Of a DNA stretch of 64,000 nt, positions 55,926 to 61,855 are shown piece after piece. Location of the stretch: contig CASEKR010000030.1 of the NCBI GenBank assembly GCA_949288585.1, forward strand, positions 1 to 64,000. Direction: 5' to 3'. Numbering within the stretch: the stretch's first letter is position 1; every line of letters begins with the position of its first letter. This stretch comes from an uncultured Bacteroides sp. (GTDB taxonomy: Bacteria; Bacteroidota; Bacteroidia; Bacteroidales; Bacteroidaceae). A program made the position numbers and the translations under genes. The notes below the pieces were generated by a model that saw only the letters and a list, made by a program, of their open reading frames with translations, was not told the DNA's origin and did not search any database.

Positions 55926-56960
55926 ATGAACAAAAAGGCAAAATACAACCTCGCATGGCTGGTGCTCCTGATTGCGGGGACTTTGTGGATATTGGTGCGA
56001 CACAATGCCCCTACCCCTTACCAGAAGGATGAAGGTTTCGTGTTCGGCACCATCTATAACGTGACGTACCAATGCGACAAGAACCTGAAGGCTGCCATCG
56101 AAGCCGAGTTGCAAAGATTCGACGCCTCGCTGTCCCCCTTCAACGACACCTCCGTCATCAGTCGCATTAACCGCAATGAGGAAGTCCAAGTGGACACCTT
56201 CTTCGCCAATGTATTCCGCAGAAGCCAACAAATCTCCCAAGAAACGGAAGGCGCGTTCGACATCACCATAGCCCCCTTGGTCAATGCATGGGGATTTGGC
56301 TTCAAAGACGGTACTTTCCCCGATTCGAGCATGATAGACAGCCTGCTGCAATTCACCGGCTACCAGAAAGTGCGGCTCAATGCCGACGGACGGATAGGAA
56401 AAGACGACCCACGCCTGATGCTGACCTGCAGTGCCGTGGCCAAAGGTTATGCCGTAGACGTGGTAGCCGACCTGCTGGAACGGCAGGGAGTAAAGAATTT
56501 CCTGGTAGATATTGGCGGGGAAATAGTGGTGCGCGGCACGAGTCCGCAAGAGAAGCCTTGGCGCATCGGCATCAACAAACCCGTGGATGACTCGTTATCC
56601 ATCCACGGGGAATTACAAACAGTCTTGCACATCACCGACGCCGCCATGGCAACTTCGGGCAACTACCGGAATTTCTATTACCACGGCGGGAAGAAATATG
56701 CCCACACCATCGACCCGCGCACCGGGCACCCCGTACAACATGAGATACTATCGGCCACCGTCGTCGCACGCGACTGCATGAGTGCTGACGCCTACGCCAC
56801 GGCCTTCATGGTCATGGGCCTGCAAAAAGCGGCCGCCTTTGCCGAAGCCCACCCGGAGATTGACGCGTATTTTATCTACAACGACGAGAATAGAGTCGCC
56901 AAGGTTTATCAGACCCAAGGCATGAAACGTTTCCTTTCCGCCCCTTCTTCCGAAGGATAA
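55926..56960 (+). CDS. apbE: FAD:protein FMN transferase
   Basis: A 344-residue ApbE that attaches FMN to Thr in Na+-translocating NADH dehydrogenase (Nqr) and Rnf subunits. N-terminal membrane anchor (about 9-28) puts the enzyme in the periplasm. LTCSAVAKGYAVD and ATSGNYRNF, then HTIDPRTGHPV (metal/FAD binding) are diagnostic. Sixteen bases after mntP. Confidence 0.93.
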   Translation: MNKKAKYNLAWLVLLIAGTLWILVRHNAPTPYQKDEGFVFGTIYNVTYQCDKNLKAAIEAELQRFDASLSPFNDTSVISRINRNEEVQVDTFFANVFRRSQQISQETEGAFDITIAPLVNAWGFGFKDGTFPDSSMIDSLLQFTGYQKVRLNADGRIGKDDPRLMLTCSAVAKGYAVDVVADLLERQGVKNFLVDIGGEIVVRGTSPQEKPWRIGINKPVDDSLSIHGELQTVLHITDAAMATSGNYRNFYYHGGKKYAHTIDPRTGHPVQHEILSATVVARDCMSADAYATAFMVMGLQKAAAFAEAHPEIDAYFIYNDENRVAKVYQTQGMKRFLSAPSSEG

Positions 56961-57012
56961 CCGCTCCACTGATTTTTCGTTTTCACTTTTTTATTTATCA
57001 TTCTTCATCGAA

Positions 57013-57351
57013 ATGTACACCGTTATCAAACGCCTGGAAATATCCGCAGCCCACAGCCTGCGCCTCTCCTACCCCAGCAAGTGCTCCACCCTGCACGGGC
57101 ACAACTGGATTGTGACCATCTACTGCCGTTCACGCAAACTGAATGCCGACGGCATGGTGACAGACTTCAGCCACATCAAAGAACTGGTAATGGGGAAACT
57201 GGACCATCGCAACCTGAATGACGTGCTCCCTTTCAACCCCACGGCTGAGAACATTGCCCGCTGGATTTGCGAAGAGGTGGAACACTGCTACCGCGTGGAA
57301 GTGCAAGAATCGGAAGGAAACACCGCCATTTATGAAAAAGAAGAAGATTAA
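57013..57351 (+). CDS. queD: 6-carboxy-5,6,7,8-tetrahydropterin synthase
   Basis: A 112-residue enzyme of queuosine synthesis acting on 7,8-dihydroneopterin triphosphate. Zinc His are H15 in AAHSLRL and the HGH pair in CSTLHGHNW; the Cys in KCSTLHGH is catalytic. It overlaps queE by 20 bases. The other genes of the pathway (queC, queF, folE) are not in the window. Confidence 0.93.
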   Translation: MYTVIKRLEISAAHSLRLSYPSKCSTLHGHNWIVTIYCRSRKLNADGMVTDFSHIKELVMGKLDHRNLNDVLPFNPTAENIARWICEEVEHCYRVEVQESEGNTAIYEKEED

Positions 57352-57886
57352 CGAAATATTCTACAGCCTGCAAGGCGAAGGCGTCCATACGGGCACACCG
57401 GCCGTATTTGTCCGTTTCTCGGGTTGCAACCTGCGCTGCCCTTTCTGCGACACGCAGCACGAAGAAGGAGCATGGATGACGAACGAGGAAATCACAACGG
57501 AAGTAAAACGTTATTCTCCCCGTTTTGTCATACTGACCGGAGGCGAGCCCTCCCTGCAAATCGACGGCGACCTCATCCAACGCCTGCACGACGACGGCCA
57601 CTACATCTGCATCGAGACCAACGGCACGCATCCCCTCCCCCCGGGCATCGACTGGGTGACCTGTTCACCTAAAGAGAACGCCCCCGTCGTGCTGGAGAAG
57701 ATTGACGAAGTAAAACTGGTCTATACCGGGCAAGACGTGGAGTCCTTCTACCGACAGCTAAAAGCCGGCTGTTACAGCCTGCAGCCCTGCTCAGGGCAAA
57801 ACATTGCTGAGACTGTGGCATATGTGTTGGCTCATCCCTGGTGGCGCCTCAGCCTGCAAACCCATAAACTAATCGACATCCGATAG
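57332..57886 (+). CDS. queE: 7-carboxy-7-deazaguanine synthase
   Basis: A 184-residue radical-SAM enzyme that converts carboxytetrahydropterin to CDG, the step after QueD. The cluster motif is CNLRCPFC (CxxxCxxC) near residue 33, with EIFYSLQGEG before it and ILTGGEPSLQ after it. Start at 57332 inside the queD 3' end, so translation is coupled. Last chromosomal-looking gene before the mobile region. Confidence 0.93.
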   Translation: MKKKKINEIFYSLQGEGVHTGTPAVFVRFSGCNLRCPFCDTQHEEGAWMTNEEITTEVKRYSPRFVILTGGEPSLQIDGDLIQRLHDDGHYICIETNGTHPLPPGIDWVTCSPKENAPVVLEKIDEVKLVYTGQDVESFYRQLKAGCYSLQPCSGQNIAETVAYVLAHPWWRLSLQTHKLIDIR

Positions 57887-58331
57887 CCCCCTCAGCCTCT
57901 ATCCGCACGAGAGCCATGCCCGATGGCAGGTCCAACGCCTTGTTAAGAAAATGCCTGGCACCTCCAAAAGGACAGATTGTCAAACATTTTAAGACAAAGC
58001 CATTTCCAATCCTGTAAGCACCTAAATATAAGGAAGAAAAAACTCCAGAAAAGCACTTAAGTGTTTCTGTGGAAAGATTCCAGCGTCCCGAGGAATAGTA
58101 AAATACGCTACAAAACAAGGTGGAAAACCGCATGGATGGGCATAAACGCGAACAATCCGATACAAATCATTGATTCATATCGGATTATCCTTGCACGGGA
58201 GGAGAGGCTCGAATACTATTTTCATCGCCCCCCACCAAACACATATTGATAATCAACGATATACATTTTCAATCTGATAATTTGAATAATATATTCGTCC
58301 GAAATTTGTCCGAGAACAAGAGGGAAGAGTG
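57887..58331. other. Gap between queE and the mobile region, with a 9-bp inverted repeat
   Basis: No gene is supported in these 445 bases. They hold a lone CACTTAAGTGTTTC word (about 58054) shared with array 8, and a perfect inverted repeat AATCCGATA/TATCGGATT (58154-58162 with 58178-58186). The left end of the mobile element probably lies here, but no duplicated attachment core can be identified without the other end. Confidence 0.5.
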
Positions 58332-58775
58332 TCATTCCTCTTTCTTGTCCGCATCGTAATTCTTGAAAGTACGGAAATAGGTGGGCAAATCATTATCAGC
58401 AGCTATGTCTACCCTACCATAATTATCTTCCATCCTTTTTACCTGATTGCGCAAGAGTACGACTTCCGCATACAATTCCTTATTTTCCTTTTTTAACTCT
58501 TTATTTTCCTGCATAATATAACTCGATAGGTCTTCTTTCAATGGTTCTTGAATAAACATCTCCCCTTCTCCCTTCACCAACCAAACCATATTCACTTGAG
58601 GGTAGGTAGCTAATATATTATTCAACACTCCTACTGTAATATCATCCTTGAGGTTTCCTAAGTAGGCAGCACTTTGTCCCACGCTCTTACTAAACTGCCT
58701 TCTGGACATTTCCAAGGCATCACAAAGAGCGAACAGACGCTTTTGCATCTCAGATGGTTGTTTTCCCTTATTCAT
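58332..58775 (-). CDS. Phage-type repressor with helix-turn-helix and coiled coil
   Basis: A 147-residue protein: an N-terminal helix-turn-helix (about 8-60, with MSRRQFSKSVGQSAAYLGNL), a segment NMVWLVKGEGEMF common after the HTH in temperate-phage repressors of Bacteroidota, and a coiled coil (about 90-125). It is divergent from a Cro-like gene with an inverted repeat between. The ATG at 58775 is preferred; the frame could be extended to 58808, but that start lies in the operator. Confidence 0.8.
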   Translation of the reverse strand: MNKGKQPSEMQKRLFALCDALEMSRRQFSKSVGQSAAYLGNLKDDITVGVLNNILATYPQVNMVWLVKGEGEMFIQEPLKEDLSSYIMQENKELKKENKELYAEVVLLRNQVKRMEDNYGRVDIAADNDLPTYFRTFKNYDADKKEE

Positions 58776-58791
58776 AATAATAGTTAAAGCG

Positions 58792-58836
58792 GCTACTATT
58801 TTTATCATAACTTGATTGATTAACTAAAATAGTAGC
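58792..58836. promoter_or_regulatory. Palindromic operator of the genetic switch
   Basis: Perfect 10-bp inverted repeat GCTACTATTT/AAATAGTAGC (58792-58801 with 58827-58836), 25 bases apart. The right half abuts the -7 box TATATTTG of the rightward promoter; the left half lies in the leader of the repressor. Fits a repressor-bound lysogeny-type switch. Confidence 0.75.
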
Positions 58837-58844
58837 TATATTTG
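58837..58844 (+). promoter_or_regulatory. -7 box of the rightward early promoter
   Basis: TATATTTG directly after the operator half-site, with TTG elements about 18-22 bases upstream, and 20 bases before the first rightward start codon. Confidence 0.7.
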
Positions 58845-58863
58845 CGCAAAAATCATAATATCT

Positions 58864-59130
58864 ATGTCACAAATGTATAATAATCTTGCTAATTTAGCAA
58901 TAGCGAAAACACGCTATTCGTTCCGCAAAGGGTACATGAAAGTGAGTTTGGAGGACAAGAATGATGTCCGTCAGGAGATCATGTACCTGCTGGGCATCAC
59001 GTCGCTCACTTACTTCTCGCGTGTCTTGAACGACGGCATCGTGAACATACGGCTGCCGCATTATGAAGCCATCACCCACATCTTCGCCCGCCGTGGCATC
59101 ACCGACGTATGGACAACCGAGGAAGCATAG
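58864..59130 (+). CDS. Cro-like small regulator
   Basis: An 88-residue protein with the pattern KNDVRQEIMYLLGITSLTYF then a helix ending ITHIFARRGITDVW. This layout belongs to a common Bacteroidota family found next to repressors of prophages and integrative elements, which I take as a Cro-like DNA-binding protein. First gene of the rightward operon; overlaps the LuxR-type gene by 22 bases. Confidence 0.7.
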   Translation: MSQMYNNLANLAIAKTRYSFRKGYMKVSLEDKNDVRQEIMYLLGITSLTYFSRVLNDGIVNIRLPHYEAITHIFARRGITDVWTTEEA

Positions 59131-59471
59131 CCGTCCTGACCGGACGCGAATCGCAGATTGCCGAGCGCATCGCCTGGGGTGCGTCGCAGAAGGAGGTGGC
59201 GGACGACCTGGGCATCTCCCGCTACACGGTGGACAACATCCTGCGGAAGATATACCAGAAGCTACACATCGGCAAGATAAACGAGTTGTCGGCGTGGTGG
59301 TTCTGCACGACGTTCGGCATCAGCTTCGACCTGTCGCCACTGAAACGCAGCATCGGGGCGTTGTGCCTGGCGGGGCTGTTCGTGGCCGGGGAGATGGTGA
59401 ATGATTGGCAATTCTGCCGGTATAGGGCGGAACGGGTGAGGATAGAAAGGATTATCAGGATTAAAGAGTAA
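59109..59471 (+). CDS. LuxR-type helix-turn-helix protein with one membrane segment
   Basis: A 120-residue protein: GerE/LuxR-type HTH at about 9-60 (LTGRESQIAERIAWG, GISRYTVDNILRKIYQKL), then a hydrophobic segment (about 86-100) and a basic tail. There is no signal receiver domain. Small membrane-linked LuxR proteins of this type occur in Bacteroidota mobile elements; role here unknown, plausibly early gene control. Start codon inside the previous gene. Confidence 0.75.
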   Translation: MDNRGSIAVLTGRESQIAERIAWGASQKEVADDLGISRYTVDNILRKIYQKLHIGKINELSAWWFCTTFGISFDLSPLKRSIGALCLAGLFVAGEMVNDWQFCRYRAERVRIERIIRIKE

Positions 59472-59485
59472 AGGAGAATTGAACG

Positions 59486-59893
59486 ATGCACGCTGTACAC
59501 TGCAATGGCTGCCAATACCTTCGATATGTATATGGCACTTATTATTGTTCTTACGCCAAAGAGCATCAGACCGGAAAGAAATGGGGCCGAATGATTCGAG
59601 TTCAGAATATCAAAAAGGACTATGCCATACCGGACAAGTATACGGTGGTGCTGACACCGGGCGAGGCGGACACGCTTGCCAAACTGCTGAAGAAGGAGCA
59701 GCGAGCCTTACAGAAGAGGGTTGAGAAGTATCGCGATCTGAGGGATGGCGGGGAAGCGACTCCAAGACAGCAGACGGCACTGTGTGAAGCTGAGTATGTG
59801 CTGGAAATAGTGGAGCAGTTCATCAAGTATGGCCTGATAAAAGAAGACAAGAAGGACGACGATTCATCAACCTATAACAACAGACAACAATGA
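59486..59893 (+). CDS. Hypothetical protein with N-terminal Cys motif
   Basis: A 135-residue unassigned protein. N-terminal CNGCQYL...YYC (C6, C9, C22) could bind metal; a highly charged coiled-coil region (about 60-105) and an acidic, disordered C-terminus follow. Overlaps the next gene by 4 bases (ATGA), so translation is coupled. Confidence 0.65.
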   Translation: MHAVHCNGCQYLRYVYGTYYCSYAKEHQTGKKWGRMIRVQNIKKDYAIPDKYTVVLTPGEADTLAKLLKKEQRALQKRVEKYRDLRDGGEATPRQQTALCEAEYVLEIVEQFIKYGLIKEDKKDDDSSTYNNRQQ

Positions 59894-60195
59894 CAACAAC
59901 AACCGAAAGACATCAACGCGGCTTCGCCACCATCTACACCCCGGACGGGCGGCACCGCATCTGGCTGCCCCGGCCTACGGCAGCGGGGCGCATCCATGCC
60001 ACGTGCAGCTTCGCCCTGTCGGGACACATGGACTTCGTGGACAGCATCGACACGCTGGGCTACGTGCGGGTGGAACAAGTGACGACGTATGACAAGGACT
60101 GCAGCAGCCTGACGCTGACGTGCCTCCTGGCGCCGGAAGGGTGCCTGGAGCGGCTGATGGAGGACTTGCCGGAAAAGATGGAGGAATACTTATGA
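59890..60195 (+). CDS. Hypothetical protein
   Basis: A 101-residue soluble protein with no recognised motif. It contains GFATIYTPDGRHRIWLP near the start and a moderately acidic C-terminus. It overlaps both neighbours by 4 bases (ATGA junctions), part of a tightly packed small-ORF operon typical of phage or mobile element early regions. Confidence 0.65.
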   Translation: MTTTTERHQRGFATIYTPDGRHRIWLPRPTAAGRIHATCSFALSGHMDFVDSIDTLGYVRVEQVTTYDKDCSSLTLTCLLAPEGCLERLMEDLPEKMEEYL

Positions 60196-60770
60196 AACAA
60201 CTGAACGAAAATGTAATCATCAACCAGGTAGAGTTGAACAATTGGAAGTATGACGAAGATGGCTTCATGATTCCTGTTGCATACGATGTGAACATGACCT
60301 TCTACGGCCATGAATATCAATTCTATTTCACGACCGACGACCTCCAAAGATCTGAATATTGGGGATTGGAGAACAGCGGATGTGAAGGGTATCCTCCACT
60401 TTTCGACTCAGCCGATTCTTACTTCGAAGACAACGAGAAGGAGGCCGACGCGCTGATGAAACTAATGGAAGAGGAATGGGAGGACTATTGGCGGGAAGAT
60501 TCGCCGTACAATTATATGGGGTTAAGGACGAATAGGAGGACTACTTATCATGAGATACTTCATCGAAGACATCAAGACCTACAAGAGCGTCAACAAGAAA
60601 GGGGAAGCCTTTCAGGATTTCGTCACCCCGCTGGAACAATACCTGGTGGCGGACGAACTGTCGCTGGACGCGCTGAAGGCGAACATCGTGAACCACATAG
60701 AGCAACTGAACCGTTACTATTCCAGTTCTCGGCCGCTGGTGCTGACTGTCAGCCGGGGTCGAGGATATAG
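60192..60770 (+). CDS. Hypothetical protein, probably frame-shifted near its end
   Basis: Reading frame of 192 codons, but only about the first 108 residues look like protein: an acidic region containing WKYDEDGFMIPVAYDV and EEWEDYWREDSPYNYMG. After about 60520 the translation becomes Arg/Gly-rich and runs 221 bases into the next gene in another frame. A shift of one base in the run ATGGGGTTA (60516-60524) would end the protein after four more residues (VKDE, stop at 60533). Probably a one-base loss or sequencing indel. Confidence 0.55.
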   Translation: MKQLNENVIINQVELNNWKYDEDGFMIPVAYDVNMTFYGHEYQFYFTTDDLQRSEYWGLENSGCEGYPPLFDSADSYFEDNEKEADALMKLMEEEWEDYWREDSPYNYMGLRTNRRTTYHEILHRRHQDLQERQQERGSLSGFRHPAGTIPGGGRTVAGRAEGEHREPHRATEPLLFQFSAAGADCQPGSRI

Positions 60771-60921
60771 GGTATGGACAGTATGGGTGCAGGGAGACAG
60801 CGACAAGATTGCGGCCATGATATACATCAAGGAAGTGCGCGGCGACATCCATTTTTCCGTACACGACCCGCTGCCAGCCGCCAATGTGCCGGAAAGGCAC
60901 GCACAAAGTAGCGCAAAGTGA
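60550..60921 (+). CDS. Hypothetical protein
   Basis: A 123-residue unassigned protein; site AGGAGG at 60534-60539 supports the start. It contains DIKTYKSVNKKGEAFQDFV and a beta-rich middle with YRVWTVWVQGDSDKIAAMIY. The last residues (PERHAQSSAK) are encoded by the beginning of array 9. Confidence 0.65.
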   Translation: MRYFIEDIKTYKSVNKKGEAFQDFVTPLEQYLVADELSLDALKANIVNHIEQLNRYYSSSRPLVLTVSRGRGYRVWTVWVQGDSDKIAAMIYIKEVRGDIHFSVHDPLPAANVPERHAQSSAK

Positions 60922-60975
60922 CGCACAATGTAGCGCAAAGGCACGCACAAGGTAGCCACTTGTCACGCACAAGTT
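60899..60975. repeat. 22-bp tandem array inside the mobile element (array 9)
   Basis: The word ACGCACAA starts at 60899, 60921, 60943 and 60965, exactly 22 bases apart, with a second word GTAGC or AAAGTG between. It overlaps the last 23 bases of the upstream gene and its stop. No dyad is obvious. Confidence 0.9.
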
Positions 60976-61019
60976 AACCCCTATTGATAATCAATCATTT
61001 ACAAAAAATAGAGAAAACA

Positions 61020-61430
61020 ATGAAAAAGATAAACAGAAACACCGAGAAAGGACAACGTGTCCGCGTCCTGGAGACGGGCGAACTGGGCACCGTGACCGAC
61101 CAGCAACTCATCCTGCGGCAGGGCAGGCTGCACGTGTACCGCCAAGTGCGGCTGGACAAGAAGCCACACCTGGATAGATGGTTCTGGGACGACCAACTGG
61201 GCGGGACGAAAGAGACGTGTTGCGTCACCTTCGAGGATGACAGGAAGAGTGTCTATCACCTCGACATCACCAAAAATCACGAGGCGAACGATTTCATCAT
61301 TGATCTGCGAGGAAGGAAAGAAAATCCAAAACCGGATGTCCGGATGCTGCTGTTCCAATTGATGCGCGATATGCTGATATCCATCGGGGTCACGACGGAA
61401 GACCTGGCGAATGCGACGTATGAAAGGTGA
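61020..61430 (+). CDS. Hypothetical protein with KOW-like N-terminus
   Basis: A 136-residue basic protein. Residues 8-25 (GQRVRVLETGELGTVTDQ) resemble an SH3/KOW-type strand pattern, which is found in nucleic-acid-binding and chromatin-like proteins, but this is weak. The rest is unassigned. Preferred start 61020; a longer frame from 60984 is less likely. Confidence 0.6.
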   Translation: MKKINRNTEKGQRVRVLETGELGTVTDQQLILRQGRLHVYRQVRLDKKPHLDRWFWDDQLGGTKETCCVTFEDDRKSVYHLDITKNHEANDFIIDLRGRKENPKPDVRMLLFQLMRDMLISIGVTTEDLANATYER

Positions 61431-61473
61431 ACCCGTCCTTGCCCCGCCCCTACGTAACCGATAGTTTTGCCCC

Positions 61474-61752
61474 ATGCTCGACCTGACCCGACACCTGCCC
61501 CAAGACGACCAGTGGGCGGACGACTATGCCGCCCGCCTGGGATGGGAAGAGGTGTGCCGGTACTATAACCGCGTGTTCCTGCGCCTGCTGGGGATGCAGC
61601 CGGGTGAGGAACTGCACGTCTTGCAGGTGGTCAGGCCGGACAACTACGACCTGTTCCTGAAATGCGCCTGCACAGCCATCCGCGAACTGCACGGGCTGGG
61701 GCTGTGGGCGTGGCACGTGGAGCAGCGGGGCACCCTTATCCGAAGAAGCTGA
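61474..61752 (+). CDS. Hypothetical protein
   Basis: A 92-residue unassigned protein with a Trp-rich N-terminal half (DDQWADDYAARLGWEEV) and two Cys near its C-terminal third (KCACTA). Part of the mobile-element operon; a hairpin follows before the primase. Confidence 0.6.
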   Translation: MLDLTRHLPQDDQWADDYAARLGWEEVCRYYNRVFLRLLGMQPGEELHVLQVVRPDNYDLFLKCACTAIRELHGLGLWAWHVEQRGTLIRRS

Positions 61753-61760
61753 CTTTATAT

Positions 61761-61843
61761 AATTGACAATTAACAATTGACAATGAACGGTAATTACGGG
61801 TTCCGTTTCTCAATTCTCAATTATCCATTGTCAATTGTCAATT
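61761..61843. repeat. Intra-operon inverted repeat of AATTGACAA words
   Basis: Left arm (61761-61790) built of AATTGACAATTAACAATTGA-like words; right arm (61801-61843) of the reverse complement. It directly precedes the primase start. Same design as the hairpins at 39719 and 41878. Confidence 0.85.
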
Positions 61844-61855
61844 AAAACAATACCT

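Noticed and set aside
57849..58249. Two small frames in the queE-repressor gap
   Set aside because: Short, overlapping on opposite strands, no start signals or recognisable pattern.
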